Shown: positions 1-8,587 of the stretch, one piece after another | How the letters are laid out: the number at the start of each line of letters is the position of its first letter | Position numbering within the stretch: position 1 is the stretch's first letter | Assembly (NCBI GenBank): GCA_024228935.1 | Contig: JAAESX010000091.1 | Coordinates: 1-64,000 of the forward strand | Origin: Pseudomonadota bacterium | GTDB taxonomy: Bacteria; Myxococcota_A; UBA796; CAJQPC01 | Direction: 5' to 3' | DNA length: 64,000 nt | The notes under the pieces: generated by a model | What the model saw: the letters and a program-made list of their open reading frames with translations, nothing else | Told to the model about the DNA's origin: nothing | Database searches by the model: none | Translations under genes and position numbers: made by a program

Positions 1-22
1 CTAGAGCGGCAATCACATAGTC
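1..22. repeat. IS left terminal inverted repeat
   Basis: Bases 1-22 match the reverse complement of 1664-1685 at 17 of 22 positions, with the outer 8 (CTAGAGCG) identical. The transposase stop codon begins at the inner edge (21-23). Confidence 0.7.
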
Positions 23-1604
23 ACGCCGCTCGCTCGAACCGGTCGGCTGCGAAGCAGTTTTCAATGAAGGCGTAGCGGCAGAGATCGAAGACGTTGTGCT
101 CGATGCCGACGTACCGAGCGCGTCGTCCCTGCCGGTTGCAGATGTGTGCGAGGGAGTGCTCGACGGGGACGCGCATCCGCAGCTCCGCCCGGCCCTCGGG
201 TGTCGTCTTCGCGACGGTCAACTGCTGCATGAGCGCTTCGCTGGGATGGATGCTGATGGTTCTTCCCCGCCCAGGCTTTGCTCGCGTGCAGAGGGCGCGT
301 TGGGGGCACGCCGCGCAAACAGAACCGGGGAATCGAACGGTGCGACCCTTGATGTCGCGCTTCGTCCCAGCGGGACACGTCACCGTCTGCGCGGCCAGGT
401 CGATGGCGAACTCTCGTTTGGTGAACAGGCCTCGGTTTCGCGGTGTCCACGGGCGGCAGATGACGCGCTTACCGGCGGCGTGGGCCTCCACGGTCCACGC
501 ACTCGCAAGGAAGCCTCGATCGATGTAGAGCGCCTCGACGTCTCCGTGCCGCTGCACCTGCTTTCGAAGGGGGACGTCGGCGTCCCGCTCGGGCTGGTTG
601 GCGGGCTGCACGGTCACCCCGAGGATCAGCTGGTGGTCGAGCTCTTTGGCGATGAACCGTTTGAAGCCCTTGATGGTGGTCGATCGTGACTTTCGGCCGT
701 GGCGCATGGAGGAGTCATGGATGGAGATCTGCCGGTCTTTGACCGTTCCGCGCGTCACGCGTCGGCCCCCCCCCCCGGTCCGGGTCCGGCTCGAGGTCCT
801 GGTGCAGCACGCGCTCGAGTTGCTCCAGCGCCTGCTGCAGCGGAACAGCCGCGCGCTGGGCGTCGTCCAACTCCTCGCTCACCCAGTGCTTGAACCGATG
901 AACTTCGTCGAGGAGCTGTTGAAGCGCTCGGTGCTGCTCGTCGCGGTCATCCCAGTCGATGTCCAGCGCTGCCTTCAGACTCGACTGCCCCACCAGACGG
1001 AGCCCAGCCGCATCCCGCACGTCTTGGGCAGTCCGCTGCAACACCGCCGCGGCGCACGACACCACCACTTCGAGCGCGTGTCCGATGAGGTTGAATGTGT
1101 CTTCGACGCGCCCCGCGCCCCAAAGCGGAGCCGAATCCAGCGCGACCCGGAGCTGCTTGAAGCCGAACCCGCCCGTCTGCTTCGCGACCTCGACGGACCG
1201 ATCGATCAGGCGCAGGTGCAGGTGGTGCTCGACGAGTCGGCGCCGAAACTCCACCAGCGCCCCCTGCGAGAAGGGGCCTCGTCCGACCCCAGGCAGCCCA
1301 GAACCATCTGCCAGCGCCGGTCGAAGATCGCCTCGTTGACTGCGCTTTCGTCCGATGTCCCATCGGCGGCCTGAAGCACCGTCACCATCGCGAGCATCGC
1401 TGGAGGAAGCGGCGGCCGGCCCTTCGGACTGTCCGAGTACATCGCGGTCAGCTCAGCCTCGAAGGCCTCGTCGAACAGCTCGTGTCGATGTCGCCGCAAG
1501 AACGCGTACAGCCGCCCGTTCCTCTTGCAGCGCTTGCAGATCCTCTCCTCGGCCGGTGAGAGCTCTGGCGGGACGTTCCCACGAATCGACTCCCTACGTG
1601 GCAT
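21..1604 (-). pseudogene. IS1182-family transposase, two frameshifts
   Basis: DDE transposase that would move the IS. The ATG at 1604 has a strong Shine-Dalgarno site (AAGGAGG, 1609-1615). The N-terminal part (1604 to about 1275) has the DUF772-like region of the family. The middle (about 1275-770) carries the first catalytic Asp in LDSAPLWGAG. The last part (about 770-21) carries the second Asp in ALYIDRGF, the third acidic residue in VEHSLAH, and a Cys cluster (CPAG, CAACPQRALC). The three parts lie in different frames. One shift lies near 1272-1276, where one base is missing in a C run. The other coincides with an 11-base C tract (766-776; G11 on the coding strand). All catalytic residues survive, so the breaks are recent, are sequencing errors, or are bypassed by slippage on G11. 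Confidence 0.8.
766..776. repeat. 11-base homopolymer at a transposase frameshift
   Basis: A run of 11 C on the plus strand (G11 in the transposase sense). A one-base change in this tract would join the middle and C-terminal frames of the transposase. Such tracts are prone to replication or transcription slippage and also to sequencing error. Confidence 0.8.
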
Positions 1605-1663
1605 GGGGCCTCCTTCGCCCCAACCAGATCACACCACCAGCTACGAGTCGATCCCCAGGCGGG

Positions 1664-1685
1664 GACTAGTTGACCGGCGCTCTAG
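1664..1685. repeat. IS right terminal inverted repeat
   Basis: Partner of the repeat at 1-22, ending in CTCTAG. The terminal CTAG (1682-1685) overlaps the TAG stop codon of pilY1 on the minus strand, so the insertion point is the 3' end of that gene. Confidence 0.7.
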
Positions 1686-4600
1686 AAGACGTCGCGCATA
1701 CCGAGCGTGATGACCTGGGCGAAGGGATCCGTCGCCGCGGTGACCTCGCCGATGGTCGTGGTGCCGTCCGGGTCGGGGTTCGACGTGCCGTAGTAGACCG
1801 TTCCGTTCTCCGAGACCGCGACCGCGCTGGGGTAGCCGTCGACCTCGACGTAGGCATCGGCGGCCGTCACGCTGCCGCTTCCATCGAGGTCCGTCGTCGC
1901 CGAGCAGTCTTCGAACGAGAGCGCGTAGATGCGGCCCGTTCCACCATCGCACCGGTCCAGGGCCGGCTCGTAGGTCGAGAAGTAGACCGTCCCGGCGAAC
2001 ACGACGGGGTCACCCGTCAGGCCCTCACCCGAAGCGAGCGGGTAGTACCCGTCGTTCCCGGCGCAGGAGAGCGACGTCGCGGTGCTCGAGCAGGAGAGCG
2101 GAGCGGCGTCCTTCATCGCGAAAAAGTAGCCCGCATCGCCCGACTCGCGGTCGTAGGGCGAGCCCGTTCCCCAGTACACGCCGAGGCCGCCATCGCTGTG
2201 CCAGGCCGTCGTCGCCGAGTAGTAGACCTCGGGTCGAGCCGAGATGTCCGAGAGCGGGTCGTAGAACTCGCACCACTCCGGGTCGTCCACGTCAGAGACG
2301 TCGATGATGGCCTTGTACATCCAGGTGTGACCTGGGTCGGCCGGGGCATCCGCCCCAGACGAGTCGGTCGGGCCCTCTCCACCCTCATCGGTCGGCTCGT
2401 ACGAGGTGGTGACCGGGAAGTACAGGACGTCGACGTCACCATCGGAGTTGGTGTCGACCGCGGCCAGCGCACCGGAGATGTACGCGTACTCGTACCGGCT
2501 GTCGCTGTCGCTGTCGAGGCCCGAGGCGCTCGAGTCCGGGTGCCCGTTCGAGCCCTCCTCGTCGAAGTCGCCGTGCAGGGTGCCCGCGTCCTGGTTCCAG
2601 TAGTCGTCCGCGACGTGCCAGAAGTAGAGGTTGGCCTCGGAGCTGGTGTAGTAGCTCTCGTCCGTCGAGTACGGGACCGCGCGACCACCACCCCACATGA
2701 CCGTCCAGGCGTCCTTCGGGTTCGAGGTGTCTTCCTGGTTGTACAGGTTTCCGACGACCGGACGGGACACCGTGTACCCCATGGCCGTGTTGTCGATGTC
2801 GTTCGTCTGCTCCCACAGGAACTCGGGCTCGCTCGGGTCGGTGATGTCGAGCGCGAGGGTCACGGGACCACCCTTGCCCTGCTGCACCACGATGACCCGG
2901 CGCCACTCGGAGCCGTCGACCGCCTTGACGCCGTCGAGGTCCTCGTCGATCCAGACATCCTCGACCACGGGCGAGCCGTCGAAGAGGAAGGTGCGGCCGT
3001 ACCACATCATGTCCGCCAGGCCACTGGCCCACTCGGCGTCCCGCTCCTTGTAGGTCAGGTACGCCGGGATCCAGGCCCAGAGCTCCTCACCGGCCTCGTC
3101 CGCGTCCTCGGTGGACAGCGGGCTCGGGTTCGAGGTCGTCGACGTGTCGTCGTACAGGCGGAAGGCGTGGAGCATGCCGTCGTTTGCGGCGATGAACACG
3201 ACCTCGGCGTCGTCCTCGTGGTCCTTCAGGAAGGCCTGGTAGGTCGGGTCGACGGCGAAGATGTCGTCGCGGGCACCGGTCACGACCGGGATGGAGTGCG
3301 GGGAGTCACCCAGCTTCCAGCTGCCACGCTCCTTCGAGATGTAGCGGAACTCCGAGGACGAGAGACCACGAACGAAGTCGATCATCTCCTGCATGTCGTC
3401 GGAGTCGACGTAGCAGCCGTCCTTGGTGAAGTCGTAGTCCAGGTCGTCCGCACAGCCGTCGGAGTCGGTGTCCGTGGTGTCGAAGAAGACATCACCGAGC
3501 AGGTCGAAGCCAGCGGCGTCGTGGTCGATGACGGCCTGGGTGAGTGCCGCATCGAAGCCCATGCGGTGGTAGTCGTCGCCCTCGTCCGACAGCGCGGTCG
3601 TGACGCCGTAGTCGTAGACCTCGGGGATGAACGTGAAGATGTCACGTCGACCGAAGCCGTCCATGTCGTCGGGGTTGTCTTCCGACGTCGACACCGGACG
3701 CGAGACGAGGAGGTCACCAGCGTCCCACTGGGCGCCACCGAACTGCGAGTCGCCGTCGTAGACGACCTCGCCGTACGTCGTCGAGGTCGGGTCCGTGTCG
3801 ATCTTGTAGGAACGGACGTGGCCTTCGGCGAGCGGGTTGTCGCCCGAGACCTCGTAGAAGCTGTAGATGATGCGCTCGCCATCGACGCTGATGACCGGCG
3901 TGGAGCGGCTGTAGTAGCCGGACCGGATGTAGCTCATGACCGTCATGATCGAGCCGAGGATCTCGTCGCCGCTGTTGGCGACCGTGTAGATGCCCTCGTT
4001 CCCGATCTGGTCGACCGAGTTGCCGTACAGCTCCTCGGCGATGCTCGTACCGTTCACCTTGATGGCGATGGTGTGGGTCACGACGTTCTGGTCGCCGGTC
4101 ATGTCCGACCGGAGATCGTTGTTGTAGACGTTGTAGACGACGTTGTCGTAGCCACAGTCCTCGTCGGTACCCGTGGTGATGCCGCTCGACCAGGTGCACT
4201 TGGTGTCCGGCGAGATCGAGCTGTGACCGAGGCCTGCGTTGTAGTCGTCGTTGGGACGGTCGACCGTGATGGTGATGACGTGCGTCTCCTGACAGGCCCA
4301 CTGGACCGGCACGCCGCAGAAGTCCTCGCCGGTGACGTACGAGCTCGAAGACCAGCCCGTGCAGGACGCGGTCGAGACCTGGCGGTCGAGGTAGTCGTTC
4401 GCGACGTCGTACAGGACCTCGCTCAGGTTCCGCGTGTCCGAGCCCGAGACCGTGACCGAGCTGAGCGCGGTGCTGATATCGGCGTGCGACGAGCCGAGGG
4501 GCGCGATGCCCACGGGGTAGTTCTTGGACGCGCCGTCCTCGGTACCGACGATGCCGAAGTAGGCCCAGTCGTAGTGCTGGGTCAACTGGTCGATGGCGTC

Positions 4601-4867
4601 GAGCGTGTCCTCGAGACAGGTCGAGCCCGAGGCGCTGAAGACCTCGCCCTCGCCGGTGTCGACCGCCTCGGCGCAGTCCTCGTCCATCGCATCGGACAGG
4701 TCGAGCAGGAAGACGACGTTCGGAGGCGCGGCCTCGGCGTTCGACAGGAACTCATCGCCTGCCGACGACGAGCTGGCTTCGGCCGAAGTGGGGCCGAGCA
4801 ACGCCAGTGGGGCTGCTGCGACGCCAGCGAGGGCGAGGATGCGAACGATGTTGCTGGCGTGGTTCAT
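1682..4867 (-). CDS. pilY1: Type IV pilus tip adhesin/assembly factor PilY1-like
   Basis: 1061-aa exported protein of the PilY1/PilC family, which caps the minor-pilin complex at the pilus tip and acts in pilus extension and adhesion. The start is the ATG at 4867 with GGTGAGG upstream; it is followed by a signal peptide ending near residue 31 (PTSAEA). A VWA-like segment follows, with a degenerate MIDAS (DLSDA, residues 56-60). The C-terminal half is the PilC beta-propeller domain, seen in LFDGSPVVEDVW and in the stretch around residue 655 with GGPVTLALDITDP. A Ca2+-loop-like DTNSDGDVD lies near residue 805 and other Asp-rich loops near 466 and 995. Last gene of the minor-pilin operon. Its TAG stop lies inside the terminal CTAG of the neighbouring IS, so the native C-terminus may be intact or clipped by a few residues. 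Confidence 0.88.
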   Translation of the reverse strand: MNHASNIVRILALAGVAAAPLALLGPTSAEASSSSAGDEFLSNAEAAPPNVVFLLDLSDAMDEDCAEAVDTGEGEVFSASGSTCLEDTLDAIDQLTQHYDWAYFGIVGTEDGASKNYPVGIAPLGSSHADISTALSSVTVSGSDTRNLSEVLYDVANDYLDRQVSTASCTGWSSSSYVTGEDFCGVPVQWACQETHVITITVDRPNDDYNAGLGHSSISPDTKCTWSSGITTGTDEDCGYDNVVYNVYNNDLRSDMTGDQNVVTHTIAIKVNGTSIAEELYGNSVDQIGNEGIYTVANSGDEILGSIMTVMSYIRSGYYSRSTPVISVDGERIIYSFYEVSGDNPLAEGHVRSYKIDTDPTSTTYGEVVYDGDSQFGGAQWDAGDLLVSRPVSTSEDNPDDMDGFGRRDIFTFIPEVYDYGVTTALSDEGDDYHRMGFDAALTQAVIDHDAAGFDLLGDVFFDTTDTDSDGCADDLDYDFTKDGCYVDSDDMQEMIDFVRGLSSSEFRYISKERGSWKLGDSPHSIPVVTGARDDIFAVDPTYQAFLKDHEDDAEVVFIAANDGMLHAFRLYDDTSTTSNPSPLSTEDADEAGEELWAWIPAYLTYKERDAEWASGLADMMWYGRTFLFDGSPVVEDVWIDEDLDGVKAVDGSEWRRVIVVQQGKGGPVTLALDITDPSEPEFLWEQTNDIDNTAMGYTVSRPVVGNLYNQEDTSNPKDAWTVMWGGGRAVPYSTDESYYTSSEANLYFWHVADDYWNQDAGTLHGDFDEEGSNGHPDSSASGLDSDSDSRYEYAYISGALAAVDTNSDGDVDVLYFPVTTSYEPTDEGGEGPTDSSGADAPADPGHTWMYKAIIDVSDVDDPEWCEFYDPLSDISARPEVYYSATTAWHSDGGLGVYWGTGSPYDRESGDAGYFFAMKDAAPLSCSSTATSLSCAGNDGYYPLASGEGLTGDPVVFAGTVYFSTYEPALDRCDGGTGRIYALSFEDCSATTDLDGSGSVTAADAYVEVDGYPSAVAVSENGTVYYGTSNPDPDGTTTIGEVTAATDPFAQVITLGMRDVF

Positions 4868-4875
4868 CTTGTGCC

Positions 4876-5418
4876 TCACCGGAACTTGCATGCGCCGGAC
4901 ATGATCTTGCGAAGGGACTGGGTCGACGTGATGACGGTCTCGTTGGTCTCGTCGGTCATCGCCATGTCTTCGAACTGGCGTGCGGACGACCACATCTCCC
5001 AGTAGTCGGAGCGGAAGCCCGTGTTCCCCTGCTCCGTGCTGTAGCCGGGGGGCGGGTTGCCACACTTCTCGAAGACAGGATCCACCCAGTAGACCCCCAT
5101 GTTCTGGTCGAACGCGGTGCCGCCGAACTCGGACTCGGCCGACGCCATCGTCACCCAGTTGCCCGTGTCGATACTGTCCCAGTTCTCGCCCTGCGGAAGG
5201 TCCGCGTCATCGACCGTGGCGAGCTGGAGGCGGGCGTGCTGACCGCCGGCATGGCTCGTGTTCACGAGCATCATGTACTTCTGGTTGTGGTGGGCGATGC
5301 GGTGGTCGATGCCGGCGAGCGACAACGACGAGGCACCGATGATGCCGATGAGGCCCATCAAGATGAGGGCCACCAGCAGCACGTACCCCTTCTGCGAAGC
5401 GAAGATCTTCGTGGTCAT
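4876..5418 (-). CDS. pilX: Minor pilin PilX-like
   Basis: 180-aa prepilin-like protein. The N-terminus has a short basic leader and then a hydrophobic helix (KGYVLLVALILMGLIGIIG), the usual form of PilX. The leader cleavage site G|YVLL lacks the classical FT-x-x-E. The globular part has two Cys (EKCGNPPPG and GACKFR) that could form a C-terminal disulfide. The ATG at 5418 overlaps the pilW stop (ATGA), so translation is coupled. pilY1 begins 8 nt downstream. PilX, PilW, PilV and FimT-type minor pilins form the priming complex at the pilus tip with PilY1. Assignment rests on leader type, size and position. Confidence 0.75.
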   Translation of the reverse strand: MTTKIFASQKGYVLLVALILMGLIGIIGASSLSLAGIDHRIAHHNQKYMMLVNTSHAGGQHARLQLATVDDADLPQGENWDSIDTGNWVTMASAESEFGGTAFDQNMGVYWVDPVFEKCGNPPPGYSTEQGNTGFRSDYWEMWSSARQFEDMAMTDETNETVITSTQSLRKIMSGACKFR

Positions 5419-6488
5419 GGTGCGTACATCACTCGGAGGTTTGCGAAGGTGACGGAGCTGGTCATGGCCTGCCGCCAGAAGTAGTCCTCGGTGCCGGAGC
5501 TCGTGTGGTTGGCCAGCGTCAGCGGCGCGCTCGTGTAGAGGCCCCGGGTGTCCTCCTTCCGCGAGCGAGCGGAGACGTGGAACCGCATGAGCCAGGCGCT
5601 CGTGCCCTCGACCAGGCTCATGTCGTCGACGTAGTTGGAGTCGTCGGTGCAGTCGTCGCCCTCGAGGCAGTACTCGAACTGCAGGTCCTCGATGTCGTCC
5701 ACGAGCGGGATGTCGTCCGCGTCCGGGGTCCCGTCGACGAAGTCGAAGTCCAGGTCCATCATCAGCACGGGGTGCTCGGGCGAGCCGGGCCCGACGCCGT
5801 TGTCCGTGTTGTCGATGTAGTAGGTGACGATGGTCGCGCGCGAGCAGTGCATGACCGGCGGCAGGTTTCCGTCGCAGTCGCCGAGGTAGTCGCTGTACCC
5901 GGTGTTGTCGACGACGCTGATGAGCCCGGTGGACGAGTCCCCAGCGGCGCTGATCTCCCACAGCCAGGCGGGGTTGTCGGCGATGGGCGCGTAGTCCCAG
6001 CACATCAGGTACTCGCCCGAGGCGTACTGCTCGATGGTGGTGTCGTAGCCGGGCCGCGCCATGTCGAACTTGATGGACGACGTGCTGCAGTCCTCGATGG
6101 TGCCGACCGTCGTCATCATCTCGACGCTGGGGTCGGCGTAGACGAAGGTGACGGCGTCGGTGTCGTTCTCGGCCTCCCACGCGTCGTGGGAGATGATGGC
6201 GGGCATGTACACGGTGGTGTCGACGGAGCTGCCGTCCCAGCCGAGCGCGCCGGTGACCGTTCCGCCGGTGCCGTAGCCAGCCATCCGGCCGGAGCGGCTG
6301 ATGATGTCAGCGGCGAACCGGCTGTTCTGGTTCATGTTCTGGCGCAGGTCCTGGAACAGGAACGCCCTCGACTGCCCGACGAACAGGGCGTACAGGCCGG
6401 CGACGACGACGACCGAGACCGAGACCGCGATCATCAGCTCCAGCATCGTGAAGCCGCGGCGGCGTGCACTGGGGGGGAGGAAGGACAT
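5415..6488 (-). CDS. pilW: Minor pilin PilW-like
   Basis: 357-aa protein with a type IV prepilin leader: basic residues, then RRRG|FTMLELM, then a hydrophobic helix ending near GLYALFVGQ. The cleavage site, Glu5 equivalent and length fit PilW, the largest minor pilin. The body is Asp/Ser/Thr-rich with several Cys, as expected after export. The ATG at 6488 was chosen because it gives a short leader directly before the motif; the open frame runs further upstream into pilV. The stop overlaps the pilX start and pilV ends 5 nt upstream, so it is one translationally coupled unit. Confidence 0.82.
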   Translation of the reverse strand: MSFLPPSARRRGFTMLELMIAVSVSVVVVAGLYALFVGQSRAFLFQDLRQNMNQNSRFAADIISRSGRMAGYGTGGTVTGALGWDGSSVDTTVYMPAIISHDAWEAENDTDAVTFVYADPSVEMMTTVGTIEDCSTSSIKFDMARPGYDTTIEQYASGEYLMCWDYAPIADNPAWLWEISAAGDSSTGLISVVDNTGYSDYLGDCDGNLPPVMHCSRATIVTYYIDNTDNGVGPGSPEHPVLMMDLDFDFVDGTPDADDIPLVDDIEDLQFEYCLEGDDCTDDSNYVDDMSLVEGTSAWLMRFHVSARSRKEDTRGLYTSAPLTLANHTSSGTEDYFWRQAMTSSVTFANLRVMYAP

Positions 6489-6493
6489 CTGCG

Positions 6494-7009
6494 CTAGTCC
6501 ATGAACTTGTAGGCGGAGACCGTCTGTCCGTGCCAGTTGCCGAACGCCGAGTCCTGGTAGGTGCAGCGGACCCACAACTGGATCCAGTCACCATCGGCCG
6601 AGGTGTCCATGACCTGCCAGGTGACGTAGTAGGTGGGAGCCGAGGTGGCCTTCTGCCGCGCGGCATCGTTCTCGCCGAGCGCGTTGGTGGCGTCAGGCAT
6701 CCCACCGCCGGCCATCGGGTGGTAGAGCGGCTCCCAGTCACTGGTCGTGGTCGAGGTCGTGGACCAGCCGTCGGCGAGGTCCGTCCCGGCCCGGGTGTGG
6801 TCGGCGTCCCAGAGGTGGGCGAGGAGGATCTCCATCCGCTGCTGGGCCAGGTACGAGCAGTCCGTCGCCTTGCGAGCGCGGCTGTTCGACCGGACGGCCT
6901 GGGCGTGGAACCCGAACATCACGACCAGCGAGAAGCCCAGCAGCGCGGTCGCCACGAGCACCTCGACCAGCGTGAAGCCGCGTCGGTTCCGGAGAAGAGA
7001 GGTGCGCAT
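6494..7009 (-). CDS. pilV: Minor pilin PilV-like
   Basis: 171-aa prepilin with leader RNRRG|FTLVEVLVATALLGF, matching PilV/PilI minor pilins in size and N-terminus. The conserved Glu at mature position 5 is present. The helix is followed by SNSRARKATDCSYLAQQRMEI, an amphipathic continuation typical of pilins. It starts in a TGATG overlap with the preceding fimT-like gene, so co-translation is likely. Confidence 0.82.
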   Translation of the reverse strand: MRTSLLRNRRGFTLVEVLVATALLGFSLVVMFGFHAQAVRSNSRARKATDCSYLAQQRMEILLAHLWDADHTRAGTDLADGWSTTSTTTSDWEPLYHPMAGGGMPDATNALGENDAARQKATSAPTYYVTWQVMDTSADGDWIQLWVRCTYQDSAFGNWHGQTVSAYKFMD

Positions 7010-7701
7010 CAGTTGACCTCGCTGTTGGCGCTGCTACCGACGCTGCCTGCGTCCCGGTGTCCCAGCGCGGAGGTCAGGGTCACGTTCCCCGACCGGGCGA
7101 TATTGAGCGTGACCGCGTCCTCGACGTCGTCGACGAGGGCGGCCTTGTTGATGATGGAGAGCTGGATGTACCCGTCGCCGACGAAGTCCCCATCGCGGTT
7201 CGAGACGAACCCGCGAGGCGAGAAGACGATGGCGTCGTCGGTGATTCCGGACCAGGGGACGAGCGAGACGTCCGCGGTGTCGTCGGTGCCGCTCGCGGAC
7301 AGGTCGACGGTGCCCAGCGCGGACGAGTTGTCGACGCCGTCCTCGGTCGCGTCGATCGGGAGCGTGTCCCAGCTGGTCGAGGCGCGCGACTTGTTCCCGA
7401 CCTGGAGCAGCCACCGGCCCTTGTTGGGGGTGCCCGCATCGTCCCAGGAGCTGTCGGACTCGACCAGCAGGAGGCGCGTCTCACGTCCCGTCTCGGCGGC
7501 GGTGACCCGCAGCTGGGCGACGTCCTGCCGCAGGTCCTTGCCGACCTTGACCATCCGGAACCGCGGCAGCAGGTCCTGCGCACTCCCGATGCCGATCGCG
7601 ACGATGACGCTGATCAGCACGAGCACGAAGAGCAGCTCGACGAGGGTGAAGGCCTGGCGGGAAGAAAACACTACGCCCACACGTTGCAAGATCCGATCCA
7701 T
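7009..7701 (-). CDS. FimT/GspH-like minor pilin
   Basis: 230-aa pseudopilin of the FimT/FimU/GspH type. The leader ends SSRQA|FTLVELLFVLVLIS; Ala rather than Gly precedes the cleaved bond. The N-terminal helix has the conserved Glu5. The later GspH-like sequence is beta-rich and ends Gly/Ser-rich. The ATG at 7701 gives an 18-residue leader. First pilin of the operon; a 73-bp gap separates it from the TPR lipoprotein gene upstream, the largest gap in the cluster and so the likeliest place for an internal promoter, though I see no clear sigma54 or sigma70 match. Confidence 0.8.
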   Translation of the reverse strand: MDRILQRVGVVFSSRQAFTLVELLFVLVLISVIVAIGIGSAQDLLPRFRMVKVGKDLRQDVAQLRVTAAETGRETRLLLVESDSSWDDAGTPNKGRWLLQVGNKSRASTSWDTLPIDATEDGVDNSSALGTVDLSASGTDDTADVSLVPWSGITDDAIVFSPRGFVSNRDGDFVGDGYIQLSIINKAALVDDVEDAVTLNIARSGNVTLTSALGHRDAGSVGSSANSEVN

Positions 7702-7774
7702 GTCGGAGGGGCGTAGAAACGCCGTGAATGGGCCTGCTGCGTGGGAAAAGATTTCCTAGCCGGGAAAATAGTTC

Positions 7775-8587
7775 CTATTGAACGCCCGGGCACTGCTCGG
7801 TGATGACGCTGCGCCGTCGATGCCCTCGCCGCCGGGTTCCGGAGAAGATCTCGGGCGTCGGTGACTCGGCCTCGGCCTGATCCAGCGCCCGCTCGGCCGC
7901 AGCGAGCCACGCCAGCACCGGGGTCGCGGTCTCCTCGCAGCGCTCCGGGTCCACCCGGCCCGCGGTCTTCTCGATCAGGATGCGCGCGCGCAGGTCGAGG
8001 AGCAGCGGTCGGAAGCGGCTCTCGTCGATGTCGCCCGACAGAGCCGCATCGACGCCCTCGAGCGCCAGGTCGAGCTCCCCGAGGCGCAGCAGCACATCGG
8101 CTCGGTTGTAGCCGTACTCGCCCTGCGTCGGGTCCAGCTCTACCGCCTGCTCGAAGCGGGAGAGCGCATCCTCCTCGTTGTTCTCGGACAGGTGCGCGAG
8201 GCCGATGGAGTTGTGGATGCGGGGCTCCTGGGGCGCGAGCGTCAGGGCCTCGGTGAGGTGCAGCCGGGCGAGCATCGGGTTGCCATCGGCGAGGTCGGCA
8301 GCGCCGAGCCCGCGATGGCCTCGGTAGTCCCGCGGAGCCAGACGGACGCAGCGCTTGAAGTACTCCCGCGCCCGGTCGCCCTGCCCGCTCTGGAGGTACG
8401 TCCAACCGAGCCCGTAGAGCGCGTCGACGTTGTCCGGATCACCGTCGACGACCGCGCGGAAGTCCGCCTCGGCGGCGGTGAGGTCACCACTCTTCAGCGC
8501 GACCTCGGCGCGCTCGACACGCGCCGAGTCGGTGCACGGCGGCAGGCAGGCCAGCCCGAAGAGCAGAACGAAGGTCCAGGTACGCAC
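7775..8587 (-). CDS. TPR lipoprotein (PilF/Tgl-like candidate)
   Basis: 270-aa lipoprotein with signal sequence ending in a lipobox (FGLAC, Cys14). At least four TPR units follow between about residues 25 and 190 (for example AEADFRAVVDGDPDNVDALYG and ALSRFEQAVELDPTQGEYGY). The C-terminus is rich in Arg and His. It starts with GTG immediately after the stop of the sigma54 regulator and precedes the pilin genes. TPR lipoproteins at this position are often pilotins needed for secretin assembly (PilF in Pseudomonas, Tgl in Myxococcus). That role is inferred from context, not from a diagnostic motif. Confidence 0.7.
   Translation of the reverse strand: MRTWTFVLLFGLACLPPCTDSARVERAEVALKSGDLTAAEADFRAVVDGDPDNVDALYGLGWTYLQSGQGDRAREYFKRCVRLAPRDYRGHRGLGAADLADGNPMLARLHLTEALTLAPQEPRIHNSIGLAHLSENNEEDALSRFEQAVELDPTQGEYGYNRADVLLRLGELDLALEGVDAALSGDIDESRFRPLLLDLRARILIEKTAGRVDPERCEETATPVLAWLAAAERALDQAEAESPTPEIFSGTRRRGHRRRSVITEQCPGVQ

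Larger units (their letters stand above)
1..1685 (-). mobile_element. IS1182-like insertion sequence (apparently full length, transposase broken)
   Basis: About 1.69 kb bounded by imperfect 22-bp inverted repeats (1-22 and 1664-1685) that both begin CTAGAGCG. It holds a single transposase reading frame on the minus strand, broken twice. The right end abuts the last codons of pilY1, and the CTAG there supplies or preserves the pilY1 stop codon. CTAG occurs at both ends, so it may be a target duplication or part of the repeat. The window starts on the first base of the left end, so the left flank cannot be examined. Family assignment rests on transposase motifs and length (about 528 codons). 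Confidence 0.75.

Noticed and set aside
1670..5005. 1111-codon plus-strand open frame opposite pilY1
   Set aside because: Low-complexity Val/Arg/Asp antisense shadow of a recognised gene; no ribosome site and no family.
7702..7774. Sigma54 promoter before the pilin genes
   Set aside because: No GG-N10-GC pair with acceptable flanks was found on the minus strand.
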